Of a stretch of DNA of 64,000 nt, positions 8,539 through 17,149 are shown piece by piece. The notes beneath the pieces were generated by a model, which was not told the DNA's origin, did no database searches, and saw only the letters and a list, made by a program, of their open reading frames with translations. The position numbers and the translations under genes were made by a program. The stretch is taken from assembly GCA_020859945.1 (NCBI GenBank), contig JAJBVG010000050.1, positions 17,155 to 81,154 on the forward strand. The letters run 5' to 3'. The stretch comes from Clostridiales bacterium (GTDB lineage Bacteria; Bacillota; Clostridia; Oscillospirales; Oscillospiraceae). How positions within the stretch are numbered: position 1 is the first letter of the stretch; every line of letters begins with the position of its first letter.

Positions 8539-8580
8539 GAAGCGGTCTGTACTGTGGCTTTTCCCACAGCAGGCCGCTTC
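8539..8580 (+). promoter_or_regulatory. Long hairpin at the transcription start
   Basis: GAAGCGG at 8539-8545 pairs with CCGCTTC at 8574-8580, with an inner CTGTGG/CCACAG stem. Because the -10 box ends at 8538, the expected start falls within the 5' arm. It could be a 5' stabiliser or an operator; no T run follows. Confidence 0.5.
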
Positions 8581-8649
8581 TCCCGCAAGTAATCCCCTTT
8601 TTGCGGTTACAATAATAGATACAAACATCATTTTGGAGGTTTTACCGTT

Positions 8650-9681
8650 ATGAAAGGTTTCCACAGACAGATCACCGCGCTGCTTCTGGCGTTTTCCCTC
8701 TGTCTCTCCCTGCTGACCGGCTGCGCCGGGGGCAACAGCTCCACCCCCGCTGCGGACGCCAGCGCCGAAGGCTCTGCCGCTGAAGCCAGCGCTGTTGCCG
8801 AGGTCACGGAAGGTGATGCCAGCGCGGACAGCTCCGCCGAGACAGACCCCGCCGATACTTCCGACAGTGCCGACAGCTCTGCGAGCGCAGACGCGGAGGA
8901 GACCGCCGCAGTCTCCGGCCCCTACGACTACACCGTGCAGATGGACGTGACCAACGTGGACTTTGACGCCCTCAGCGCCCTGAGCAACGAGAGCCTGTCC
9001 TACGGGTTCAGCAACAGCAACCGGGACGAGCTGAACCGGCCCGACGGTATTTACTACTACGACAGCTACTATAGCCAGTACAACGGCTACACCCACATCG
9101 ACACCGAGGAAAAGGTCATTTACCTGACGATGGATGAGGGATACGAGAACGGCTGCACGCCGGACATCCTGGACACCCTGAAAGAGAAGGGCGTCACCGC
9201 CGTGTTTTTCATCACCAAGCAGTTTTATGACGAGCAGCCCGACCTGGTGCAGCGCATGATCGACGAGGGGCACATCGTGGGCAACCACACCTGCGCCCAC
9301 CCCGCCGGCGGTATGCCCCAGCTGGGAGCCGAGGCCGAGTATGAGGACATCAAGACCCTGAACGACCTGGTCTATGACACCTTTGGCTATCAGATGAGGC
9401 TGTTCCGGTTCCCGGAGGGCGTGGCCAGCGAGCAGGCCGTGGCCCTGCTGGACCAGATGGGCTACAAGAGTGTGTTCTGGTCCTTCGCCTACAAGGACTA
9501 CGACACCGAGAACCAGATGGACCCGGATGAGGCCCTCAGCGCCTGTCTGGAGTACCTGCACCCCGGCGCGATTTACCTGCTCCATGCGGTGTCCACCACC
9601 AATTCGGAGATTCTGGGCGACTTTATCGACGGCGCACGGGAACAGGGCTATGAGTTCGGCGTGTTCCCGGTGGAAGATTGA
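8650..9681 (+). CDS. PdaA-like polysaccharide deacetylase lipoprotein
   Basis: 343 residues. Lipoprotein signal with lipobox LLTGC (Cys about 25), then a low-complexity Ala/Ser/Glu/Asp linker to about residue 95. The NodB fold follows: motif 1 TMDEGYENG, motif 2 GNHTCAHP (metal His), and a late LLHAVSTTNSE segment. It most resembles the delta-lactam-forming N-acetylmuramic acid deacetylase PdaA, which prepares spore cortex for germination enzymes. Motif 1 usually reads TFDxGYENG; here Met replaces Phe and Glu follows the catalytic Asp. The surface anchor suggests action outside the membrane. RBS GGAGGT. Confidence 0.85.
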   Translation: MKGFHRQITALLLAFSLCLSLLTGCAGGNSSTPAADASAEGSAAEASAVAEVTEGDASADSSAETDPADTSDSADSSASADAEETAAVSGPYDYTVQMDVTNVDFDALSALSNESLSYGFSNSNRDELNRPDGIYYYDSYYSQYNGYTHIDTEEKVIYLTMDEGYENGCTPDILDTLKEKGVTAVFFITKQFYDEQPDLVQRMIDEGHIVGNHTCAHPAGGMPQLGAEAEYEDIKTLNDLVYDTFGYQMRLFRFPEGVASEQAVALLDQMGYKSVFWSFAYKDYDTENQMDPDEALSACLEYLHPGAIYLLHAVSTTNSEILGDFIDGAREQGYEFGVFPVED

Positions 9682-9700
9682 CCGACTGAATGAACAAGTG

Positions 9701-9738
9701 AACCCCCATGCTTTCCTTCACGGGATAGCATGGGGGTT
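9701..9738 (+). terminator. Terminator after the deacetylase gene
   Basis: AACCCCCATGCT pairs perfectly with AGCATGGGGGTT over 14 loop bases. It may serve both strands (the esterase converges from the right). Confidence 0.8.
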
Positions 9739-9773
9739 GCTTTGTCTCATCCTCAACGGCGGAAAACCCGGTC

Positions 9774-9806
9774 ATTGCACATTGCTCATTGCAAATTGCA
9801 AATTGT
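9774..9806. repeat. Heptamer array, ATTGCNN type
   Basis: Four uninterrupted units ATTGCAC, ATTGCTC, ATTGCAA, ATTGCAA, then ATTG running into the stop codon of the minus-strand esterase. Related arrays occur in four other gene gaps of this window. Confidence 0.75.
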
Positions 9807-10688
9807 TTAAGCGTTGCCCGCCTCTGCGCCTGCGTCCAAGTCAATGCCCATTTCCCGCATGGCGTCCATGATATGGCTGGTGCTGACATCCCGGAACTCT
9901 GGCTCGCCAAACACCGAGAACAGCCACTCCACGCTCATGTCCAGCCACTTTTCCACATGGGGGCTGAGGACCTGGGTGGAGCCGTTGGCACTGGTGGCGT
10001 TGGCCAGGCTGTACCCGTGGGGACCCTTCTGGAACAGGTGGAACTCACACAGCAGCCCGTGGTCGTCATAGGCGGTGACCAGATCCAGGCACATACGGCG
10101 GGTCAGCGTGTCCTCGCCGGTGGTGAACAGGAACATTGGCGGCGCGTCCGCCGTCACCTGGGGCGCCAGGTCCAGCCAACGGGCTTCCTCCGGCGTGGGT
10201 TCGTCCTTGCCGGTCAGCAGGCGGCACATCAGCGTGTTGCCGTCCATCACCAGCTTGGTGGCGGGATAGCCCAGAATCAGGCCGTTGGGCTTCTCCCGCC
10301 CCAGCAGACCGCCCGCCAAAGCCAGATGTCCTCCAGCGGAAAAGCCGCAGGCCAGAATCTTCTCCGGGTCGATGTTCCACTCCTCCGCGTGGGCGCGAAT
10401 CAGGCCGATGGCCCAGTCCAACTCTTTCAGCGGGGCGAAGCCCGCCGCGTCCCAGCCCAGGGAGTAGCGCAGCACAAAAGCGTGAATGCCCTTGGCGGCG
10501 TAGGCCAAGGCCACCGGCTCCGCCTCCCGTGGGGAGAGGTAGAGGTACCCCCCGCCGGGGCAGATCACCACCGCCGGGCGCTTGACCTCCTGGCCCAGCT
10601 TCAGGCTGCCGTCCAGCAGGTAGCCCTCCAACGTGACCTTTTCCCGCTCCGGGTGGGGAATTTGTATCGTTTTCATCTTGTTTGACAC
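9807..10688 (-). CDS. Alpha/beta hydrolase, HSL/acetyl-esterase type
   Basis: 293 residues. Oxyanion motif PGGGYLYLS (about residues 46-54, a variant of HGGG), nucleophile GFSAGGH near 114-120, a catalytic Asp in TGEDTLT and His in GPHGYSLA. This pattern is that of carboxylesterases/acetylxylan esterases of the BD-FAE group. No signal peptide, so a cytoplasmic deacetylase of acetylated sugars is likely. The gene follows a structured 340-base leader ending in a strong terminator 36 bases before its start, so expression probably depends on read-through. RBS AAGAGGTG. Confidence 0.87.
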   Translation of the reverse strand: MSNKMKTIQIPHPEREKVTLEGYLLDGSLKLGQEVKRPAVVICPGGGYLYLSPREAEPVALAYAAKGIHAFVLRYSLGWDAAGFAPLKELDWAIGLIRAHAEEWNIDPEKILACGFSAGGHLALAGGLLGREKPNGLILGYPATKLVMDGNTLMCRLLTGKDEPTPEEARWLDLAPQVTADAPPMFLFTTGEDTLTRRMCLDLVTAYDDHGLLCEFHLFQKGPHGYSLANATSANGSTQVLSPHVEKWLDMSVEWLFSVFGEPEFRDVSTSHIMDAMREMGIDLDAGAEAGNA

Positions 10689-10723
10689 CTCTTAGTAAAC
10701 TGTTTTGGATGGCTTCTGTGCCG

Positions 10724-10775
10724 AAAAAAAGAGCTGACCCAAACCATACTTCACTTTCTGGTCTGGGTCAGCTCT
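10724..10775 (-). terminator. Terminator/attenuator before the esterase gene
   Basis: Minus strand stem TGGTCTGGGTCAGCTCT with AGAGCTGACCCAAACCA, 12-base loop, then TTTTTTT. Confidence 0.88.
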
Positions 10776-11065
10776 CTGCTATTTTGAAATCAAGTACCAT
10801 AACCATTTCCTCACTTTCACTGGCACGGCTGGGCAGCAAACCCATACAATGGAGCTTCTGTGAACGGGGCACCTCGCAACCACCACACCTGCGCTGGATT
10901 ACCTCCCTCAGCCTTGACCGGGGACGGGATTACCACGGGAATCTTGTGGCTTCGCGCTGTACCAAACGGAAGGGACACCATCGGCGATCTTAGAACTCAG
11001 GGCAGCCGCCGGAACACCACCCACAAGAGAAAGAGTACTCTCGTTTTCTCTCACTTCTTTTTGTT
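10724..11065 (-). ncRNA. Structured leader or stand-alone small RNA, class not recognised
   Basis: On the minus strand a sigma-A promoter (11072-11100) starts a transcript of about 340 bases that ends in a 17-pair terminator stem with one mismatch (10730-10775) and seven T residues. No convincing protein is encoded. The 5' end can fold (GAGAAA ... TTTCTC around AGAGTACTCT), and the middle is GC-rich with two GGTAATCC copies. It sits directly before the esterase gene, as an attenuating riboswitch would, but it could be an independent RNA. I compared it by eye with T-box, TPP, FMN, lysine, cobalamin, c-di-AMP, SRP, tmRNA, RNase P and 6S signatures and found no match. Confidence 0.6.
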
Positions 11066-11071
11066 GAATAA

Positions 11072-11100
11072 AGTATAACAGACCGCGCTCTATTTGTCAA
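11072..11100 (-). promoter_or_regulatory. Sigma-A promoter of the structured leader
   Basis: Minus strand TTGACA, exactly 17 bases, TATACT; near-consensus and about 90 bases past the spoIIIE stop codon. Confidence 0.88.
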
Positions 11101-11141
11101 GCACTTTTTCAAACTTTTTATTCTTTCTTTTCCGAAAGAAC

Positions 11142-11180
11142 ACACCCGGTCGGGAAGGCTCCTTGCCCCCTGCCGGGTGT
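11142..11180 (-). terminator. Terminator of spoIIIE
   Basis: ACACCCGG and CCGGGTGT arms, with further G/C pairing inside. The T tract on the minus strand is short (GTTCTTTC). Confidence 0.65.
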
Positions 11181-11189
11181 TAAGCTGTC

Positions 11190-13982
11190 TCAACTGTCCT
11201 CGTGGCCGGAGAACGCCTCCGCGTCGGCGGCGGCGCTCATGGCCTTCGCCAGCTCCAGGTTGGCGTCCAGCCCGGACTGCTGGCCCATTTGGAGCTTCAT
11301 CTCGCTCCAGCGCTCCTTGCTGACCAGCACCTTCCGGGGCTTGGACCCCTCGAAGGGACCGACCACGCCAGCCTCCTCCATCTGGTCCACCAGACGGGCG
11401 GCCCGGGCGTAGCCCAGTTTCAGCTTCCGCTGGAGCATGGAGACCGAGGCCATCTCGGTTTCCACCACGGTGTCCACCGCGTCCACAAACAGAGGGTCTC
11501 TTCCCTCGTCCTGCTCCGGCTGCTGGTCGGTGCCGTCCGGCATGGTCACGTTCATGGCAGAGGCACCGCCTTTGCCCTTCTTGTCGTTCTGCTTGGCAAA
11601 CTCCTCCACCTGCTGGATGACTTCCTCATCGTAGCTGGGCGCGGAATTGGCTTTGATATCCTCGATGACAGCATTGACCTCCTCCTCGGAGATGAAGCAG
11701 CCCTGCACCCGGCGTTTTCCCTTGCCCAGAGGGGCAAAGAGCATATCGCCGTTGCCCACCAGGTTCTCCGCGCCGGAGCTGTCCAAAATGATGCGGGACT
11801 CCAGGGAGGACGCCACCGCCAGGGCGATCCGGGAGGGAATGTTGGCCTTCATCAGACCGGTGATGACATCGGTAGAGGGCCGCTGAGTGGCAATGATCAG
11901 GTGCATTCCGGCGGCGCGGCCCATCTGGGCCACCCGGCAGATGGATTCCTCCACCTCCTTGGCCGCCACCAACATCAGGTCGGCCAGCTCGTCAATGACG
12001 ATGACCACCCGGGGCAGCTTTTTGGCCCCCAGGTCGGGGTTGGCCTCCACCACCGCGTTGTAGGTGTTCAGCTCCCGGACTCCCTGCCCGGCGAAGAGCT
12101 GGTAGCGCTGCATCATCTCGTACACCGCCCATTGCAGCGCGCCCGCTGCCTTTTTGGGGTCAGTGACCACGGGGATGCGCAGATGGGGGATGCCGTTGTA
12201 ATTGCCCAGCTCCACCATCTTGGGGTCGATCATAATCAGGTTCACATCCTCCGGGGAGGACTTGTAGAGCAGCGAGACGATGAGAGAGTTGGTGCAGACC
12301 GACTTGCCGGAGCCGGTAGTACCGGCGATGAGCATATGGGGCAGCTTGGCGATGTCGCCCACCACGTTGTTGTTGGCGATGTCCTTGCCCACAGCGAAGG
12401 CCACGGGGGACTTGGCCTCCCGAAACTCCTTCGAGTCGATGACCGAGCGGATGGTGACCTGGTTGACCAGCTTGTTGGGGACCTCGATACCCACCACTGA
12501 GTTCTGCCCCGGCACCGGGGCGATGCGGACGCTGACCACGCCCAGGCTCAGGGCGATGTCCTTGGAGAGGTTGGTCAGCTTGTTGAGCCGGATGCCCCGC
12601 TCCAGCTCCAGGTCATACCGGGTGACGGAGGGGCCGCGGGTGACCTCCACGATGTTGGACTCGATGCCGAAGGACTGAATGGTCTCCTCCAGCAGCGCTT
12701 TGGTTTCCTCCAGCTCCTTCCCGGCGGCGCTGCCGTTGACACCTTCCGCCTGGTGCAGCAGCGCAACGGAGGGAGCGTGATACCCTTCCTCCTTTACCGC
12801 CGCAGGTGGTTCTTTTGTGGGCGTCTGAGCGGGAGCGGTGCGTTTTTTCCTGGTCTTTTTCGCTGGCTGTTCCTCCTGCTCCTCCTGCTGCGCTCTGGCC
12901 AGATAGTCCCCCGGTGTGCTCACTGCGGGTTTGCCATCAAACAGCTTCTCATTTTTGCCCTGTTTCCTGGGCATCTGGCTGACGGGAATGAAGTCCTGTC
13001 CCTCCGGTAGGATGGTTTCCACCACCGGCGGTTCCACCTCATGGGGAGCAGGTTCCACCTCGTCCACCGGCAAATCGAATTCTTTACGGAATCGCCGCCT
13101 GGAAACGGGGCGAGGGGCCGTTTTCTTTTCCTCCGGGGCTTCCGGCTCCGCCGGTTCTTCCTCTTCCGCATCCTCGTCCTCATCCTCTTCCAGGTCGTAG
13201 GCCGCGCCGGGCTTCAGCCGCTCCAGCAGGCCGGGACGGGGCTGCTCCTCCACTGCCTGCCGCGCCGCCTTTGCCTTGCGGCGTTTTTCCTGATTTGCGG
13301 AAAAATAACCGATGATTTTGTCGGCCAGCAGCTCCGGCGTGACGCAGGTCAGCACCATGACAACGGCCGCCGTCACCAGCAGCAACAGGAAGAACGCTCC
13401 CCACCGGCTGAACACCTGAGAGAGGGCCACCGCCGCCGCGCCGCCCAGCACGCCGCCGGTGTACCCTTGTCCCTGGAGGTCCCACAGGCGGCTCACGCCG
13501 TCCGTGGCCAGGTTAAGGTCCAGGGTGCCGAGGACGGTATGCACCTCCGCCCCAACCAGCAGCGGCAGCAGCAGCGCACAGACCGTTCGCCCCAGGACGG
13601 GCCGGTTCCGGTGGAAGAACAGCACGCCGCTGGCGATGAGCAGTCCCACCGGCGCGACCCAGTAGCCGCACCCCACCAAGCCCCGCTCCAGCCACGCCAG
13701 GAAGGCGATAAAGCTCCCCTGCACCTGGAACCAGCTCAGGGCGGAAAAAACCGCCAGTAGCAGCAGCACCGCCGCCCACACTGTCCGGCCAGCACCGGCC
13801 TGCGCCCCGCCGTTCCGCCGGACGGCGGACGTGGTCTTTTTGGTCGACGATGGTTTGGACGCGGCGGATTTGGACTTCTTCGCGGCGGAAGTGGTCTTTT
13901 GGGCGGTGGATTTTCTGGTCGATGCGGGCTTTTTGGCCGTTGTCTTTTTTGTTTGAGATTTTTTTGTCTGACTTGCTGCCAT
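11190..13982 (-). CDS. spoIIIE: SpoIIIE/FtsK DNA translocase
   Basis: 930 residues. N-terminal tail of about 60 residues made almost only of Lys, Ala, Ser and Thr, then four membrane helices (about residues 70-215), an acidic/Pro-rich linker, the alpha-beta motor with Walker A GTTGSGKS and Walker B VVIVIDELADL, and a C-terminal gamma winged helix (SVSMLQRKLKLGYARAARLVD). This hexameric ATP-driven pump moves the chromosome into the forespore and clears DNA from division septa. RBS AAGGAGAA. The basic, histone-H1-like tail is longer than in textbook SpoIIIE. Confidence 0.96.
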   Translation of the reverse strand: MAASQTKKSQTKKTTAKKPASTRKSTAQKTTSAAKKSKSAASKPSSTKKTTSAVRRNGGAQAGAGRTVWAAVLLLLAVFSALSWFQVQGSFIAFLAWLERGLVGCGYWVAPVGLLIASGVLFFHRNRPVLGRTVCALLLPLLVGAEVHTVLGTLDLNLATDGVSRLWDLQGQGYTGGVLGGAAAVALSQVFSRWGAFFLLLLVTAAVVMVLTCVTPELLADKIIGYFSANQEKRRKAKAARQAVEEQPRPGLLERLKPGAAYDLEEDEDEDAEEEEPAEPEAPEEKKTAPRPVSRRRFRKEFDLPVDEVEPAPHEVEPPVVETILPEGQDFIPVSQMPRKQGKNEKLFDGKPAVSTPGDYLARAQQEEQEEQPAKKTRKKRTAPAQTPTKEPPAAVKEEGYHAPSVALLHQAEGVNGSAAGKELEETKALLEETIQSFGIESNIVEVTRGPSVTRYDLELERGIRLNKLTNLSKDIALSLGVVSVRIAPVPGQNSVVGIEVPNKLVNQVTIRSVIDSKEFREAKSPVAFAVGKDIANNNVVGDIAKLPHMLIAGTTGSGKSVCTNSLIVSLLYKSSPEDVNLIMIDPKMVELGNYNGIPHLRIPVVTDPKKAAGALQWAVYEMMQRYQLFAGQGVRELNTYNAVVEANPDLGAKKLPRVVIVIDELADLMLVAAKEVEESICRVAQMGRAAGMHLIIATQRPSTDVITGLMKANIPSRIALAVASSLESRIILDSSGAENLVGNGDMLFAPLGKGKRRVQGCFISEEEVNAVIEDIKANSAPSYDEEVIQQVEEFAKQNDKKGKGGASAMNVTMPDGTDQQPEQDEGRDPLFVDAVDTVVETEMASVSMLQRKLKLGYARAARLVDQMEEAGVVGPFEGSKPRKVLVSKERWSEMKLQMGQQSGLDANLELAKAMSAAADAEAFSGHEDS

Positions 13983-14005
13983 AACAAATTCTCCTTCATG
14001 CAGGA

Positions 14006-14058
14006 AACCGCTGACGGCGCGCCCCAGCCCTTGCGCCAGGTCCGTTTCATCAGCGGTT
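14006..14058 (-). repeat. Inverted repeat in the spoIIIE leader
   Basis: AACCGCTGA and TCAGCGGTT, a perfect nine-pair stem enclosing 35 GC-rich bases, between uppP and spoIIIE. No T run follows, so it is either a weak terminator for uppP or a leader structure. Confidence 0.5.
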
Positions 14059-14113
14059 CCGTTCGTGAATCCGGCAAGCTGCGGGGCCAGCCGAATTGAA
14101 TAATAGTGTTGCC

Positions 14114-14950
14114 TTAAAGCACGAAGCTAAGTACCAGGGCCAGCATGCCTACGCCCCAGCAGTAGTAAGCAAACGCGCCGAATTTGCCCTTGTCGGAGAG
14201 CAGATTCACCAGTCGGATAGCGAAGTAGCCGGAGACAGTCGCCACCAGCACGCCCACCAGGTAGACCGGGATCATATCCGCGTCGATGCCCGCCTCCAGC
14301 GCGTCTTTCAGGCTGAGGATGTTGGCTCCGATGACCGCCGGGATGCTCATCAGGAAGGAGTAACGCACCGCGTACTCCCGCTGGTAGCCCCGCAGCAGGC
14401 CTGCCGCAATGGTGGTGCCGGAGCGGGACAGGCCAGGCACCGTGGCCAGGGCCTGGGCGCAGCCCACCACCAGAGCGTCCACGACGGTGGAAGTTTTCTC
14501 TGTCTTTTTGCCATGGGCCATGCGGTCGGAGACAAAGAGCAGGGTGCCCGTCACCAGCAGGGCGAAGCCGATGAAATAGGTGTTGCTATAGAGACTGTCC
14601 ACCAAATCTTTGATGGGCAGCACCAGAAACAGAGGCAGGGTGCCCACGATAATAAGCAAAATCATCCGCCGGGCGGGAGGGACCTCCTTGCCCTTGGTGC
14701 CGCCGTGGGTCAGGTCGCCGATCCACCGGAAGAACTCCAAAATCATCTCCCAGATGTCCCGCCAGTAGACGATAAACACGGCGATCAGCGTCCCCAAGTG
14801 GAGCAGCACGTCGAAAAACATGCTGGCCTCCTCCGCGCTTTGCAGCCCCAGGAAGTTTTGAAACAGCGAGAGATGGCCGGAGCTGGAAATGGGCAAAAAC
14901 TCAGCAACGCCCTGCACCAGGCCCAGGAAAGCGGATTGCAGATAGGTCAT
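14114..14950 (-). CDS. uppP: Undecaprenyl-diphosphate phosphatase
   Basis: 278 residues, polytopic. Starts with the family motif GLVQGVAEFLPISSSGHL (residues about 10-27), and carries the second motif PGLSRSGTTI near residue 165. Recycles undecaprenyl pyrophosphate to the monophosphate lipid carrier for peptidoglycan and teichoic acid synthesis, and gives bacitracin tolerance in other species (BacA). RBS GGAGGAACC. Confidence 0.96.
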   Translation of the reverse strand: MTYLQSAFLGLVQGVAEFLPISSSGHLSLFQNFLGLQSAEEASMFFDVLLHLGTLIAVFIVYWRDIWEMILEFFRWIGDLTHGGTKGKEVPPARRMILLIIVGTLPLFLVLPIKDLVDSLYSNTYFIGFALLVTGTLLFVSDRMAHGKKTEKTSTVVDALVVGCAQALATVPGLSRSGTTIAAGLLRGYQREYAVRYSFLMSIPAVIGANILSLKDALEAGIDADMIPVYLVGVLVATVSGYFAIRLVNLLSDKGKFGAFAYYCWGVGMLALVLSFVL

Positions 14951-14996
14951 AGGTTTGGTTCCTCCAAAACAGGCGAAATGGATTCAGGTTCAGGGG

Positions 14997-16385
14997 TCAG
15001 TCGTTGTAGAAGGCCCGCATCGCCCGATAGGTCATATAGCAGTCCAGCTTGCTGGACACCTCAAAGGGAGAGTGCATAGCCAGCAGCGGGGTGCCCGCGT
15101 CCAGCGTGGGGATGCCCCGGCGGGTCATATAGTGGGCGATGGTGCCGCCGCCGCCCTCGTCTACCTTGCCCAGCTCGCAGATCTGCCAGACCACGCCTTC
15201 GGCGTCCAGCACCCGGCGGGCGTAGGCCACCACCTCGGCGGGGGCGTCCGACGCGCCGCTCTTGCCCCGGCTGCCGGTGTACTTGCACAGGCCCACGCCT
15301 TTGTTCAACCGGGCAGCGTTGCGGGTGTCGTACACATAGGCGAAGTTGGGGTCGTAGGCAGCGGTCACGTCCACAGAGAGACAGAAAGAGTTCTCAATGC
15401 AGGTGTTCAGGTCGGCGCCCTGAGCGCGGCACAGGTCAGACAGGAAGATGTCGAAATAGGCGCTGTCCATACCGGTCAGGCCGTAGGAGCCGATCTCCTC
15501 CTTGTCGGTGAGGATGCAGATGCCGGTGCGCTGGAGGGTGTCCTCGCTGTCGAACAGCGCCTTGAGGACGGCGTAGCCGCAGACCCGGTCGTCCTGGCCG
15601 TAGCCGCCGATCAGGGAGCGGTCCAGCCCTACGTCTGCCGGGGTATAGGCGGGGACGGCGCACAGCTCGGCGGAAATCAGGTCGGCCTCGGTGATGCCGT
15701 ACTTTTCGTTCAGCAGGTTCAGCACCATTTGCTTGACCCGGTCCTTTTCGTCCTTTTCGGGGACGGGGCAGCTGCCCAAAATGATATTCAAATCCTCCCC
15801 CTTGATGGCCTGCCACAGGGGTTCCTTGGACTGCTTATCCGCCAGGTGGGGCAGCAGGTCGGGGATGGTCAGCACAGGGTCGCCAGGTTCGTCCCCGATG
15901 CGGACGGTGACGGTGGAGCCGTCCGCCTTGCAGACCACGCCGTGGAGGGCCAGGGGGATGGAGACCCAGTGGTACTTGCGGATGCCGCCGTAGTAGTGGG
16001 TCTTGGCCAGGGCAAGCTCGCTGTCCTCATAGAGGGGGGTGGGCTTCAGGTCCAGCCGGGGGCAGTCGATGTGCGCGCCGCCGATGACCGCGCCCTTTTC
16101 CATGGACTGCTGCCCGATGACTGCCAACAGAATGGATTTATTGCTGATGACGCGGTAGACCTTGTCGCCGGGTTTCAGGGCTTCGCCCCGCACCAGGGGC
16201 CTGTAACCCCGCGCTTCCGCCATTGCCACGGTCTCGGTCACGCACTCCCGCTCGGTGCGTCCCTTGTCCAGGTAGTTCTTGTACCCCTCGCAGTAGGTGT
16301 TCATCTCTGCGCGCTCTGCTGCCGAAATGCGGTCATAGCCGTTGTCCCGGTTCAGCAAAAGCGTTTCCTTTTTTGTTTCTTCCAT
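14997..16385 (-). CDS. M18-family aminopeptidase
   Basis: 462 residues. Metal-binding His/Asp motifs GAHIDCPRLDL (near residue 95), the catalytic glutamates in TDKEEIGSYGLTG (about 290-302), and a C-terminal HSPFEVSSK. This is the dizinc M18 family (aspartyl aminopeptidase/ApeA, yeast Lap4). It removes N-terminal residues from peptides in the cytoplasm. Own promoter at 16519-16547 and RBS TAGGAGCC. Confidence 0.93.
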   Translation of the reverse strand: MEETKKETLLLNRDNGYDRISAAERAEMNTYCEGYKNYLDKGRTERECVTETVAMAEARGYRPLVRGEALKPGDKVYRVISNKSILLAVIGQQSMEKGAVIGGAHIDCPRLDLKPTPLYEDSELALAKTHYYGGIRKYHWVSIPLALHGVVCKADGSTVTVRIGDEPGDPVLTIPDLLPHLADKQSKEPLWQAIKGEDLNIILGSCPVPEKDEKDRVKQMVLNLLNEKYGITEADLISAELCAVPAYTPADVGLDRSLIGGYGQDDRVCGYAVLKALFDSEDTLQRTGICILTDKEEIGSYGLTGMDSAYFDIFLSDLCRAQGADLNTCIENSFCLSVDVTAAYDPNFAYVYDTRNAARLNKGVGLCKYTGSRGKSGASDAPAEVVAYARRVLDAEGVVWQICELGKVDEGGGGTIAHYMTRRGIPTLDAGTPLLAMHSPFEVSSKLDCYMTYRAMRAFYND

Positions 16386-16518
16386 GATAATCGGCTCCTA
16401 TCAAAATCAAAAATTTAGGATACCCCTTTGTATCAGCCTTGTCAGTGATTTCAAACGGAAAACCTCTCCACCACATGGCTGCGCAAAAAGGATAACCAGT
16501 TTCAAAAACTACTCACAC

Positions 16519-16547
16519 ATTGTATCCATTTGTTTGCGGTTTGTCAA
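16519..16547 (-). promoter_or_regulatory. Sigma-A promoter of the aminopeptidase
   Basis: Minus strand TTGACA, 17 bases, TACAAT. The -35 box overlaps the stop codon of coaE, so this promoter is partly inside coding sequence. The leader is about 130 bases. Confidence 0.82.
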
Positions 16548-17149
16548 CCATCTGTAAACCGCCCTCCCAGCAGCCGCCGGAACAGCTCCCGCGCCTCCGC
16601 CTGGAACGCCTCCCGGCTGCCGTCGTTGACCAGCACGTAGTCGCACCTGGCCCGATACCACGCCTCGTCCTTCTGGGCGGCGACTCTGGCGCGGGCATAG
16701 TCCTCGCTGATGCCCTCCCGGGCCATAATGCGCCGCACCCGGACCTCTGCCGGGGCACAGATGGCGATGATTTTGTCGCAGTCCTCCCGCAGCTCGCTCT
16801 CCAGCAGGGCCACCGCGTCAATGGCTGCGCCAGCGCGCCCGGCCCGCTCCGCCTCCCGCACCTGGCGGCGCACCTCCCGGACGATAAAGTCGAAGGTGAT
16901 ACCATTTAAATCGGCCAGCGCCTGTGGGTCGTGAAACACAATTTCTCCCAGCTTTTTGCGGTCAATTCCCTCCGGGCCGGACACCGGCCCAAAGCGGGCG
17001 GTCAGCGCCTCCTGCAAAGGTACGCTGGTGCACAGCAGCTGGTGATAGATGGCGTCGCAGTCCAGCACCGCTGCGTTCAGCGCTTCCAGCTCCCGGAGGG
17101 CGGTGGTCTTGCCCGCGCCGGTGCCGCCGACGATGCCCAGCACCTTCAT
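16544..17149 (-). CDS. coaE: Dephospho-CoA kinase
   Basis: 201 residues from ATG 17149, which overlaps the upstream stop codon (ATGA). P-loop GGTGAGKTT at residues about 8-16, then DCDAIYHQL and the lid region RRIMAREGISEDYARARVAAQ. Performs the last step of CoA synthesis, phosphorylating the ribose 3'-OH of dephospho-CoA. Last gene of a five-gene coupled operon. A pantothenate kinase gene (coaX) lies elsewhere in the window. Confidence 0.94.
   Translation of the reverse strand: MKVLGIVGGTGAGKTTALRELEALNAAVLDCDAIYHQLLCTSVPLQEALTARFGPVSGPEGIDRKKLGEIVFHDPQALADLNGITFDFIVREVRRQVREAERAGRAGAAIDAVALLESELREDCDKIIAICAPAEVRVRRIMAREGISEDYARARVAAQKDEAWYRARCDYVLVNDGSREAFQAEARELFRRLLGGRFTDG

Noticed and set aside
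10724..11065. T-box or tmRNA assignment of the structured leader
   Set aside because: TGGTACAGCG resembles part of a T-box, but it is not close to the terminator and no specifier stem is visible. No tmRNA-like ends or tag frame were found.
11202..12500. Long open frame antisense to spoIIIE
   Set aside because: It is the mirror of a high-GC coding region with His/Gly/Leu-biased sequence and no RBS; the same explains other long antisense frames such as 20161-21942 and 22250-24436.
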